Part shown: positions 1 through 10,300 of the stretch, piece after piece | Numbering within the stretch: position 1 is the first letter of the stretch | Layout of the letters: the number at the start of each line of letters is the position of its first letter | Origin: Paraglomus occultum | Taxonomy: Eukaryota; Glomeromycota; Glomeromycetes; Paraglomerales; Paraglomeraceae | Direction of reading: 5' to 3' | Length of the DNA stretch: 19,913 nt | NCBI GenBank assembly: GCA_910592205.1 | Contig: CAJVPJ010000650.1 | Span: forward strand, 1-19,913 | The notes under the pieces: generated by a model | Told to the model about the DNA's origin: nothing | Databases searched by the model: none | The model's input: only the letters and a program-made list of their open reading frames with translations | Made by a program: the position numbers and the translations under genes

Positions 1-85
1 CACTCCTACGACGGCGCAGCTAGATCCCAAACCGAGACAGTAGTTATCCGCTCTCCCATGACTATTGCCTCGACACTATCATCGT

Positions 86-626
86 GAAAATTTTTTTGAG
101 AATTATGCTGAAATTCATGGACTACCAAGTCCTGGTAGAAACGTCAATCGCGTTACTCAATCGCTTACACAATTGCCAGCCGAAACAATGTCTATCGTGA
201 TTTTATTGCAGGTCTTGAAAATGATAGCACGTTGAATGTTTCGCAAGTTATGGCATCAATTAACACTTTATATTCAAATTATGGGCCCAAAAACGGATTT
301 ATGCGATACTTGTCAACATTTTCGGAACGGCCTACAATATAATACTCGCAAGGAAGAAGCGAAAGATTTATTGAAAAAATTTAAAAACATCTAGTTAAAG
401 CTAAATCGGAAAAAAACTATTCAACAAAAATACGAAATTGGCAGATGAACAGTTTATATTAAGAGCTAAAGCTAATTAATGCAGGATTGACGCGACTATT
501 CATTACAGTTACGATTGAGCGCAAAATGTTTACGTTCCACATTCGGATCAATAGGTAAACAAAATTCAGTCCGCGTAAAGTACAGTACATTTATTTGGTA
601 TCCAAGATGAAAGTGCGCGAACAATA
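86..626 (+). pseudogene. Decayed transposon-associated protein fragment
   Basis: No intact frame exists, but peptide-like stretches follow one another in all three plus frames. They run ENFFENYAEIHGLPSPGRN (from 86), YRDFIAGLENDSTLNVS (193-243), KLWHQLTLYIQ and PKTDLCDTCQHFRNG (from 245), HLVKAKSEKNY (388), NKNTKLADEQF (423), HYSYD-stop-AQNVYVPHSDQ-stop-VNKI (501-566), SPRKV (568-582) and HLFGIQDESA (588-620). Their order resembles, from memory, a large uncharacterised family repeated in glomeromycete and animal genomes and associated with mobile elements, carrying a CDTC motif, an HYSFDWAQ-like motif and a PRK..LFG motif. I could not search for it. Frame changes near 193, 245, 388, 423, 568 and 588, plus stops at 516-518 and 552-554, show it is dead. 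The start may lie outside the window. No continuation is recognisable beyond about 626. Confidence 0.6.
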
Positions 627-890
627 TGTGTGGTGCTTCGAACGCTTTAGGAGAAAGTTGTAGCAAGAGTCAGTAATTGAAGACTTGTAATTACAGTAGA
701 TGAAGCATATGTCACAGAGGAGCATGTTTTAGTATTAGCTGGTTAGCTCATTGTACCATCTGCATTATAAACACCAAGTCATGGAGGCTAAGATGGAAGG
801 TTAGTCATGGGTTTCTCGCACCACTGTTACTGTGTGCTATGCTATCCCAGATTACCTGCAATGCTAATTGCAAAAGTTTTTGCTAAATTT

Positions 891-916
891 TACTATTACA
901 CTATTACTATTACTAT
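891..916. repeat. Short TACTAT-type microsatellite
   Basis: An imperfect run of ACTATT/ACT units spans about 26 bases just downstream of the pseudogene. It is low-complexity sequence with no other signal. Confidence 0.6.
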
Positions 917-1209
917 GTTATTAAGACAACATAATAAATTAACAATATGCCTCACAGACAAGGTATTAGTATGTTGTTCTTGGTGTGCTGAGAGAAGCTA
1001 ATGGTTGTAGTAGTAGTTTCATATAAATTATCTGTTTGTATTTTGCTCAATAATGCTAATTATTTAAATATAATACCTGGATTTTTTACAAAATCTAGTA
1101 CTAGCCTCAAAATTGCCGGGCGGGGAACACTTGTTCAAGGTAAGGAGTAGTCAGAAAATACAGTATTAAAATTTATTCCGAGGTTCCAAACTTTATTTGG
1201 AGCTATGAT

Positions 1210-1234
1210 AACAACAACAGCAACAACAATAATA
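1210..1234. repeat. AAC trinucleotide microsatellite
   Basis: A run of AAC units with one AGC interruption drifts into AAT units. Its distal part forms the left arm of the first of two adjacent hairpins. Confidence 0.75.
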
Positions 1235-1274
1235 GAAAATCTATTGTTGTTTATAAACAGTTTTCTGTTTATAA
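1223..1274. repeat. Two adjacent hairpins
   Basis: The first inverted repeat pairs ACAACAATA (1223-1231) with TATTGTTGT (1242-1250) around a 10-nt spacer. The second pairs TTATAAACAG (1251-1260) with CTGTTTATAA (1265-1274) around a TTTT loop: ten perfect base pairs starting at the very next base. Both stems are directly visible. Whether they act in DNA (cruciform or mobile-element end) or RNA (folded transcript) cannot be told from sequence. Confidence 0.7.
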
Positions 1275-1678
1275 TAATAATTTAACCCTTGCTGGTATTA
1301 CTATTGCATCACATAATTTACCATGTAATTCTCAAAGATTCTTAAATAAAATTTAAATTAAATAACAGCCTTAATTGTATCTTCAGATTATAATTGAATG
1401 TTGATAGAATAACCTCTCTCTTTGATTTATTATAAAGCTTAATCATTGCAAGCGTGCCTGCCATTGTAACTATCAACATGCGTTTAAGTTAATCTTCAAA
1501 CTATTGTTTTGAGCATTATTATCTTCACTCTCGTGTACTCTGAATCAACAAAACTTGGACTTTTGGTTGATTAGTACGTTACTGGTTTTACCGACTTTAG
1601 TCAAAGCGAACATTTGTTTCATAAACATATTTGTCCCGAAAAACGGTTAAAACTGTACTCGATAAGCTAGATTATATC

Positions 1679-1699
1679 GCAAACTATTAAATAGTTTGC
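1679..1699. repeat. 21-nt perfect palindrome
   Basis: The arms GCAAACTATT and AATAGTTTGC are exact reverse complements around a single central A. It is an isolated site in gene-free sequence. It could be a dimeric protein binding site or chance in A/T-rich DNA. Confidence 0.75.
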
Positions 1700-2700
1700 A
1701 CATTATACATTAAAAGTTAGCAAAGTGGATAAAAATGCAACACGTAATGTATTATTATTATGTTGATGCATATAGAACTCGTATCAGTTTCAGGAATGTG
1801 CTCAGAAAAGTAACTACAATAGTATTTGATTCTCAGATGTGCAAATAAATAGAGAATAAAGTTTATCCGGAAATCTGATAACCAGGACTAACACTCACAG
1901 CCTCAGTTTGCATGATGTCAAAATCCAATTCAAAAAATTTGTTTGCCAATTTCTCATCATTTATTATCTTCAGTTTGAGCGGTAAGAAAATATCACGTAA
2001 TTTTTAGCAATACAACACAACGATAAACATGTATCAGTCAAAATACGCATTCATTGTTTTATGCAAAAAGCAATAATAAATTACAAATGAGAATTTTTCA
2101 ATCCCATAATACACGTAGTATACGTGATTAGAACACCGAAAATCACTTCACAGCCGTTATGTTTCGCTGGCAACTATTTACTGCAGACCGACAGAATTAT
2201 TTTTACCGAAAATCAGTCATTTCACCGACAGCTGATTTACGGCAATGATTTATAATCTTTCACCTGCGTGAGATGGACCATTAAATTGTGCATTTCGGAA
2301 TAGTCGACTGTAGTTTACAATTAACTTTGTTCATAACTATACCTGTTCACGAAACAATCATCGGTGAAATAAAATTGTCTGTGTTATGATACGGATTCAT
2401 ACCTGAACATTCTCATCAGCGAAAGTGTGTATCAAATGGTTTTCTTCGCCAGATCTTTATCGCGCGTCATCTCTTTTTCTGTAGGGTTTATTAGCATTTT
2501 AGGTAAACTTGATGTTTAATATGTGTGATTCTATTCAATTAAAAGCTACTTCTCCGAATGGTTCCATACATAGTACACTGCATTTGTAAATGAAAGTAGC
2601 AGTAACTTGTAACATTAGGTATCGTTCTTGTTCTAATAATGCAGACAAGGTTACTGTATTAATTAATTAGAATTATCGTTTCGAAAAAATATCGAATACA

Positions 2701-4238
2701 CACAGGTAGAGTTTTTGTGTATAATTCAGTGATAAAAACTAACAATAATAATAAATATCTTGTTTAAAGTCCAAATAGTAAAATTTACCGATGTTTTCTC
2801 CTGGTATCGTAAACAGTGGATATCGGTATTGCGTCGAATATGGATACCTTTACCATCGGCGAGACGCTTATTAAAAGTCTACATAGAATTGCAAGCTGAT
2901 TTATGGCCTAACAAGTCCATTCTTTTCGAGCAATTCATTCGTCATTCTTCTAGTCTTTGGGCCCGTTAGCATTTTATCTGACATATAAACTCATAACCGC
3001 AATGTACATAAGACGCACGTCTAAAATGTCATTAGTTAACAATTCATATTAATTATTGTTAACGAATAAACGAACGAGAAAGCTACCCATCTACTTTGTA
3101 ATTAATTACAAGATTTTGGATTTGATAATTTGTTTGACTCTTTTACCGAGAAGGTTTAGTTTTATTGCGGAATAGGACAATACCTGTTAGTTGCGACGAC
3201 TCGTCTCCGTTATTTGAGATTGCCGAACAGCAAGCTATCCAAATTGCGAACGGTGATTTCTACACAATGGAAATTTTCGTCCGGTTACAATTAAGGTTTA
3301 GGGTATTTTTAATGGGCAAGTTGTGGTTTAACAATACTACGACAGACTCCGATATGTGAAATTTTACTTTCTGTTTGAGTCTCCCTCAGACTTACGGGAG
3401 AGCACTAATATTGTTCTGTCTTGTTTTCGCCTGACTTTGCCTATTGTTTAATCTGAGACTTATGCGGAGAAAAAATTTTCCCATGGCATTGTTCTAGTTT
3501 AAATATACAGCACAATCATAATGTTTTGCCAGTTCATCAGGGGCCCCACATGCCACGAAAATTGAGCAAGTGGTACCATTTCCTTTACTTTGATTATTTT
3601 GACGTCACAGGCCATTGAATCAGGTATTCGCCAATAAATCATCTTTCTCAAAGAATACATTGAACCCTTTACTCAAGACCAAATGAATAATGAAAACTTA
3701 AAAAATTTTTATTAAGTTTGCTTAGTAACTGGCTCATCATCTGCAACCCAAGTTGTACATCGTGTCAGGTCGTAGTACTGATATTCGGCAGATCCCTAAA
3801 CATTCATGTCCGTTGAGCATATATTAATATTGTCTGGCTGTAACAATATCGTGTAAATTCGGAAGCAGAGCATTCTGGGTTTTGTAAACAGGCTACAAAT
3901 ACAATGGTTATGTATCTGGCTAAATGTCGCGAGCAGATATGGTTCAACAATGAAAGACCGTCGCGAGTTTAATCTAACTGAATTAGGTCGACAAGAGTTA
4001 TCCGCATGATATATAATATAAAACTTTGTTACATTCAATTTTAACGTTCGCACACTTATAATTGTTGTTAGGGGACAAAAAGAGGGAGAGAAAAAAAACT
4101 TTGTGGAGAAATATTTGCTTGTGGATAACATGTGAAATTTCAATAATGTAGGCGTTTTGGTAAGACAATGAAATGAATTTTCGGGAACAATGGGATTAAA
4201 AGTTTGTGTGCGCCTACATTTACAAACTATAAATTTTA
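2701..4238. other. Spacer with weak open stretches, no gene assigned
   Basis: Two plus-strand open stretches, 2760-2969 and 3165-3359, are less A/T-biased than their surroundings, but both lack an ATG at their 5' end and match nothing I recognise. They could be exon remnants. A minus-strand open frame at 3796-4143 is low-complexity and unconvincing. A small imperfect direct repeat related to CTCAGACTTACGGGAGA occurs near 3387 and 3459. Nothing else stands out. Confidence 0.4.
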
Positions 4239-4258
4239 ACAGACAATTTTTATTGTAG

Positions 4259-4410
4259 TCACAAAATATGCACGACGCTTATTGTTTTCCGCCATTGCTG
4301 CTGCTGTGCGAATGTCTCCTGATAAAATATATGCTCAAATTTGTCAAGAATGGTTGAACGGACATCTACAGAGAGTTATATATCGCGCCTTAAAATGGAT
4401 GTTCCCCTGA
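4259..4410 (+). other. Unrecognised coding-like open stretch
   Basis: After a possible acceptor (TTTTATTGTAG, ending at 4258), a frame stays open to TGA at 4408-4410 and reads like real protein, including RRLLFSAIAAAVRMSPDKIY and AQICQEWLNGHLQRVIYRAL. The only internal ATG (4312) would give 32 residues. I recognise no family and found no partner exon upstream. It could be a terminal exon, a relic or chance. The composition differs from the low-complexity frames around it, and that is the only support. Confidence 0.2.
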
Positions 4411-4709
4411 ATTCTATACACAGACGTATTTTTATACACTGAAAGTAAACTTTTTTTTTCTTTGCATTTCCATATATCTTCCAGTCATATTCGGCGTTCA
4501 TATGCTCGCGTATTTGTTTGTCTACTTTTCTATAATTCTTTAATTATTTCTTTATTGTATAACGAGCTTATGTAATATTGCTTTTTCGTTTCTCACCATT
4601 CTGTTTATAATGACATTCTCCTATTGGAAAAAAGGTTACACTGACAAAAATTTCACGCATAAATACAGATAATGTCATATGACTCGGCACACATACAATG
4701 ATATGAGTA

Positions 4710-4731
4710 AATTAATATACAATTAATATAC
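4710..4731. repeat. Tandem duplication of an 11-mer
   Basis: AATTAATATAC is present twice in perfect tandem. It lies about 45 bp left of the palindrome at 4776-4791. Confidence 0.8.
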
Positions 4732-4775
4732 AATGTTTCTACTCGGCATCATTATTAACTACCATATATAATTTA

Positions 4776-4791
4776 TACTATTTAAATAGTA
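4776..4791. repeat. 16-nt perfect palindrome
   Basis: TACTATTTAAATAGTA equals its own reverse complement. Its ACTATT/AATAGT arms are shared with the palindrome at 1679-1699, although the spacing at the centre differs. Being purely A/T-rich, it may be chance. Confidence 0.7.
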
Positions 4792-5990
4792 CATTCAATG
4801 CATATATTTTGTGATCAAATCAGGGAAGTATCCTTGCCATTAGCATTCATTGTTTATTCATTATTACGTCTATTATTATATTGGTGTGCAGTAACCCAGT
4901 ATGCCAACAGTAACCATGCCAGGATACTTCATAGACCATATGAGAGAACCTTTCTTTTTACCTCGAATATTCACTCTTTTTTAATAGCTATAAATACAAT
5001 TTGCTGTTACATTATTCGCTCTCAGCTTTATTTGACTACTTATGTAAGGAGCGACGAGATTTTCGGATGGGCGTTCTGTTTAAGCATTAGTCGGCAGAAA
5101 AAGAATTTTATTCTTTGTCTCAGTTGCAGCTAGGCTCATAAGCTTATGGCTTAGCATTTATCGTGATAATAGCAAATAACAGAGTAATATTACTTGGCAA
5201 CAATGTGTTGAGAACCATTTTAGAACAATGTTTACAATGTTGTTCGAAGTGAAAATTTTTTTTTAGTCTTTAGACCTTTGTATAGTGTATAGTTTAATGT
5301 ATTCGACTGTTTCAACAAGTTATATTTCCCATGTTTTGGTTGGATAAACGTTTTAGACTGCAAATTTTGTTAGGATAGTAATAGGCATATACAAAGTTAT
5401 TATGTATATATATATTGTGCATAATACACTTATCACTAATTGTGTGAACTTGACGTACATTGCTAATCGCCGAATATGATGGCAGATTTCAGTCAAAGAT
5501 AGAATACTTCCCCTTTTAGTATCCATCATTTAAGCTTACATGCACGCCACGAGTGTCAAGCATAGCTCAAAAGATAACTAACTAGTTACTTTAATGACAC
5601 GGTTACTACACTAAATAAACATATCCGGCCTGTGAATTATTTTCGCTTTAATTGATCCCAGTGAATGTTCGTTGCTTTACATTTCAATATACATGTATTT
5701 CAATAGAAAATAGCGATACACATGATTACTCCTTGCTTCAGCACAAATATCACATGAGAAGTGACTATTCATATAATGTTAGTATCCGAATCAATTGGGG
5801 CTTTATTGTGCAGAGACGAGGTAAACAAGTATGCTTCTTGAAGGTCTATCATGTGACAGTATTGCAGGAAGCCCAAGAGATAAAAGACACCCAACCGACG
5901 CCGAGGACGTTCAGGCAACATCTACCTCTATTAATTATTCCAACCCGCTCTCATCCCTCATTCAAAATATCGGCCACTCCAATCCTGTTT
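4792..5990. other. Spacer with no gene seen
   Basis: A 111-residue plus-strand open frame (4798-5133) starts with an ATG, but its residue mix (Ile, Leu, Tyr, Ser from A/T-rich codons) looks random and no domain is visible. A 12-nt palindrome, CATAAGCTTATG, lies within 5136-5147. A second frame at 5652-6011 overlaps the promoter-like stretch described separately. Confidence 0.5.
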
Positions 5991-6100
5991 CTCGTCACTC
6001 TCTCTATATAACGTGCGAGTGTGCTCTATATTCACATCATAATCTAATCACGAACAACAAACAACACATTACGACACATTGTTCATTAAAACACATTTAT
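5940..6100 (+). promoter_or_regulatory. Candidate TATA promoter and AC-rich leader
   Basis: A pyrimidine-rich stretch (5940-6004) leads directly into TATATAA at 6005-6011. It is followed by an A/C-rich leader containing ACAACAAACAACACATTACG, and the first ATG after it lies at 6101. This order (C/T-rich block, TATA, purine-poor A/C leader, ATG) resembles fungal core promoters. It is a visual match only. Confidence 0.3.
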
Positions 6101-6337
6101 ATGAATGACAATGCTCCTGAGACGGCGTTTTTCCGAGTGCAATTTATTTTCACTGCAACCAAGTGCAATATGATTTTAACCGTATGTCATATCATCAGAG
6201 AATATAAACCCATGAACATACTTCCGAGCGACTATATTCGCTCTTTATCCAACAATAATATGCGCAATATATATAAATCAAGAAAAAAAGTGTTAATAAG
6301 GATTAACGAAAAGTTTAAACCACGGCCAAGCGAGTGA
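6101..6337 (+). CDS. Possible small hypothetical protein, 78 residues
   Basis: The frame begins MNDNAPETAFF and ends KFKPRPSE at TGA. The protein is basic toward its C-terminus (KSRKKVLIRINEKFKPR), with no signal peptide or clear membrane segment. I recognise no family. A gene is considered here because the ATG is the first after a TATATAA box and an A/C-rich leader, about 90 bp downstream of the TATA. The same frame is open upstream to 5831, so the start is not forced. It could be the first exon of a longer gene, a small protein, or a chance frame in A/T-rich DNA. Confidence 0.25.
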   Translation: MNDNAPETAFFRVQFIFTATKCNMILTVCHIIREYKPMNILPSDYIRSLSNNNMRNIYKSRKKVLIRINEKFKPRPSE

Positions 6338-7329
6338 TTGAAGAATGCCCTAAACAAATCACATCTGAAATCTTTTTTTTTCCTCGCACGGAATTGGTTT
6401 TATGTTATTTTAAATTGTGTGAAATTTCAAAGTTAGAGTCGAGTATGAGACAAGACAATTGTCAGAGTAGTATGTGAGAGAGTAAAGGAGTGAGCAATAT
6501 CAGAATGAGAGGAGGGTGAATGGGTAGAGATAGAGAGTGTTGTATATAATAGAGGAGGCTGGAGTTGGGTGATGACATGTATCTATAAGAGATATGATCA
6601 TTGGTAAAATAGTTGTTCTCAGATATTGAAAAAAAGGAAGTAAAAAAAAATAAAATAAAGAAAAAAGATTTTGATAAAGGAGAAAGTGTTCATAATCAGA
6701 TATAACCTTAATGCAAATCATATAATACGTCTAAAGCATATATATATACATAATATATACACATATGAACTTATCGAACCCATATTTTTGTAAACATATC
6801 ACTAACAGGTATTGAATCGCTAAAAAGAGTCATTTGAACAACAATATACGTACGCAGTCATGAATAAAAGCTTCTAATCTTCCTTACTTCTTCATACTCT
6901 CCTACATTCCTCAAAGTCATACAAATTTCAATTCCATATTAAATGACCAGTTCGAGTAAGGGGGGAAGTTATTATTCCACCGATCTAGCTTAATTTGAGT
7001 TTTTGTGGTAAAGTGGGGGGTTCAAGGTCTGCATTCGGACAAATGTGGAAATTTGTAATGGAAATTCAAGGTTAATAAACACAGTCTATGGGATAAAAAT
7101 TTGGACTGACTTACAACACGGCAATACACATATCTTCTATACTAATAACAATAAATTGATCCAATTATCACCAGTTACAATCATCTCACTTGGAATTACC
7201 TGCGTATAAGGGTAAAGATCGTCCAAAGCGCATAAAATATGTACAAGGTCAAAAACTTCTCTTTTCGCTTTACATCATAATCAATGTCTTTTTCTCTTTT
7301 CTATCCCTCTCTATCCCTTTCGTTTCCCT
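6338..7329. other. Spacer downstream of the transcription factor gene
   Basis: This is the 3' side of the minus-strand gene. I see no gene. The 73-residue minus frame at 6500-6721 is low-complexity (Phe, Leu, Tyr) and opposite an A/G-rich run. A TATA-type dinucleotide run lies near 6738-6765. No exact AATAAA is seen on the minus strand in the first 250 bases after the stop codon, so the poly(A) site is not located. Confidence 0.5.
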
Positions 7330-10300
7330 CTACATCCCCCAATTCCACGTTTGTTGCTGGTTATGCGTCACTTTAATACTATCCTGCCCATGATGACCCT
7401 GACCGTGCCCATGCGAGTGGCTATGAACATGGTGAGATTGTTGATGTTGTTGCTCACTTCCATGTTGCACCATAACATCTTCGTCTCTGCTTGCTTGATT
7501 CCCCGGTCCAAGAATGACAGATACCGCTCCATCCGAGATCATACCAGATCCGCTTGCACCGCTCTCCGCAGCACCAACACTGCTCATCTGAGACATTTCA
7601 TTTAATGGCATACTGGACGTCAGTTCAGGTTGAGACGATACCCCTACGTTAAAGTTATAGGTTTGGTTCATACTCATATTCATGTGAGGCGTAGTCGGCG
7701 TTGTTGAACTGGAAGAAGAATAGTACATGCGGCGAGTAGGAGACGACTGAGTATGGCTGCTAGGAGTCTGCGGAGATAGAGCTTGCGGTTGAGGTGAAGA
7801 TGCCTGGGAAGACTGTATATGAGGTAGGCGCTGATGATATAACTGCTGATAACTCATAGATGGCAACACGGGAAGATTAGTGTTGGGCACAAGAGGTGGA
7901 AGAGATGCACTCGACGATGTCAGATTACTTCCTGGTATCGCATTCCTGATGAACGTCATTGGTGTCCGTTCAGGCATCCAATTTGTTGCATCCATCAACG
8001 TAGATTCATTCGGCGATGAAAGTGTCTGAGGATCAGTTTGAGATATTGACGATTGCGCCTGATGTTGAATATGATATGGATACGTAGCGTAATTAGCTGA
8101 CCATTGGGTCTGAGCCGCCGCAGAGTGATAAAGAGGAAGATTGGATGATACCGTTGATGTCGGAGAAGTATTCAATGAGAGATTGGGTGCATCTCTTCGA
8201 AACTGTTGATGCTGAGGAGAAGGATAATGAGCGTATGACGGCGATGGCGTTGATTCAGTAACCGTAGACGTTGAAGGATCGATCGGCGAATGACTAGATG
8301 TTGAAGAAGGGAAGAGCTTTTGAGATTGAAAGCTAGACGAAATAGATGGAGATCTAGTCTGTTGTTGCTGCTGTTGCTGCTGTTCTTGTTGTTGCTGTTG
8401 TTGTTGTTGTTGCTGGTCTTGCTGTTGCTGTTGTTGTTGTTGACGAAGTGCCGATTGTTGCGATTGCTGAGTAGTGAGCCACGGTTGCTGTGCGGATGGA
8501 TACTCGGGAGATCGAGTGGCTGCCGTGTGTGCAAGCAATTCCATCCCAGCGCCACTTTGCTCATTTCGCGCATTTGTAGGGTTATTGTCGTCACGTACAT
8601 TTAATGTACCTTGATTTTGTGATTGTTCGGGCAAGACTTGCCTACCCCCACTGATGGACTTGGAACTACGATTCTCTGGCGAGACGAGTTCAAGCGCCGT
8701 CTTGACTATATTCATAGTTTCTTCATCAATATCATCAGTATTTTCTAGTTGGCAGGCAAATATTGCAATTAAATGTTTTGTAGCAGAATGTATAAAATGT
8801 AAAGAGGGTATTCCAATGACCTGCTGAAATATACTAATTGTCTGTATTACTTGCGCCTTTGATTTTGCTGCCAGTTGAGCGTTAGCCGCGTTATTTATAT
8901 GTCTTACATGAATATATCCAGCGTATAACACACAATGTATGATAAACTGATTACTATTTATAATATTTACAAACTCATCCGTCATGAAATTTGTGATAGT
9001 ATTCGCAGCTTCAGCACAGATACTCATGCTATGGTCATTATCGATATTCTGGATGTGCATTCTTATCAAAGCATAATTGTACAATAAGCAAAGATATACT
9101 CGTACGTGATCAATCGTTGTACGTGAATTAGGCGTCCGCAATGACTCGACTTTGTCAATTTGTAGAAATGGAGGTAAATCGTTCTTCCATTGCGTCAATC
9201 TTTTTTCGAGCTCGATCATTGAATTTTCACTCCCATTGTCCGGATTGAGAATTCGTTCTAGTACTTCATACATAATCTTTGTAATCTCCACATAATGGAC
9301 AAAATATTCGGTGAATTCTCGTTCCGTTACCTCATCGTCTCCCAATGTTTTCGGTGAACCTATTGTGCAGTGTTTATCCTCGAAAGGGAGCATGCGATTT
9401 CGCGTAATACATTGCAAATGGTTGACTATTTGGATAGCCCACCACAACTGAATGAAAGCAACGGGGGAAAAAGTTAATAATAGTTGATATATATGGCCGA
9501 TTAACCAATATACTCTTGTTGACAAGATTTTTATCGTCTTTTGATCGGATACAATTAATTTCACTTATATTTGATTGTGACATACTCTCTTTCTGGCTTC
9601 TTGTTCGATCGCCGGACGCCCATCAGATGAACTATGATCATGTAGTCGTAAAGTAACAGCAAGCGTTGTCGCCATCCCAACGTAAATTGTACCTTTAAAG
9701 CTACGCTGAGCATCGAATATGCCTAGCAAAAAAAACGCGGTAGCGGTACTCAGGCGGGGCACGTTCAAGTACTGGTTGACCATCTCTATAAAAAAAAAAC
9801 AATACACATACGATCATCCGCAATATGTTCAGATATAAGATAACAATGGTTTTGTTAATCAACAGATTATAACAAAAAGAGAATACAAAAAAGAAGAGAA
9901 AATTTTTTATTCAAAAAATCGAAAACACAAGGATACTTTTTCCCCAATGTTAAACACTGCATGCAAATTACCTTGAGCACTTTCATAAAAATTCAAGCCA
10001 ACAGTGTGAGGGTCATTAGGATTCTTTCTGGCTTCTGGGCTATCAGAATAATTCGAACCGATGGCACATACCGCCAACAGTAACAGCGGTGATATTGGCT
10101 TCTTGGTATCACTCAATCTATTCAAGAAGTAGTTTTTATGCAGCACCGGGAGAAGAGGATGAAAGTTTTGAAAATAAAGACTGACAAGACTGTTTGTCAA
10201 TTCTGTTGACAACGGCTTCAAATGACTACTAGTGTTAACTCCGTTTGATGTACGAGGATCATCCTGAGGGGGCGGATAATATCGAAGAAGTTGCTTCAAC

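Larger units (their letters stand above)
627..2700. other. A/T-rich spacer with no gene seen
   Basis: No convincing coding frame or RNA gene is visible on either strand. A 64-residue open frame at 807-1001 crosses a TACTAT-type microsatellite and has no protein-like composition. The stretch contains simple repeats at 891-916 and 1210-1234, a pair of hairpins (1223-1274) and a perfect palindrome (1679-1699), listed separately. Confidence 0.6.

Noticed and set aside
4798-5133. 111-residue plus-strand frame
   Set aside because: Residue mix is what A/T-rich DNA gives by chance. No domain, promoter or splice support.
7351-7605. 84-residue plus-strand frame
   Set aside because: Antisense to the 3' end of the transcription factor exon 4, with no independent support.
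8172-8600. 142-residue minus-strand frame rich in Asn and Ser
   Set aside because: It overlaps exon 4 in a different frame. The AAC/AGC-type reading of the CAA/CAG tract explains its composition.
8320-8604. Plus-strand frame of repeated leucines
   Set aside because: It is the antisense of the CAA/CAG polyglutamine tract in exon 4 of the transcription factor.
9448-9564. ATG at 9564 as the start of a separate 744-residue protein
   Set aside because: Its first 39 residues are intron 3 read through. The acceptor TTTCATTCAG and the RKR-LWW junction show that this is exon 4 of one gene.
9907-9971. Extension of exon 2 to the stop at 9907
   Set aside because: The extended reading loses domain similarity after NFYESAQ. 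Splicing at CAAG|GTAATT restores it in exon 3.
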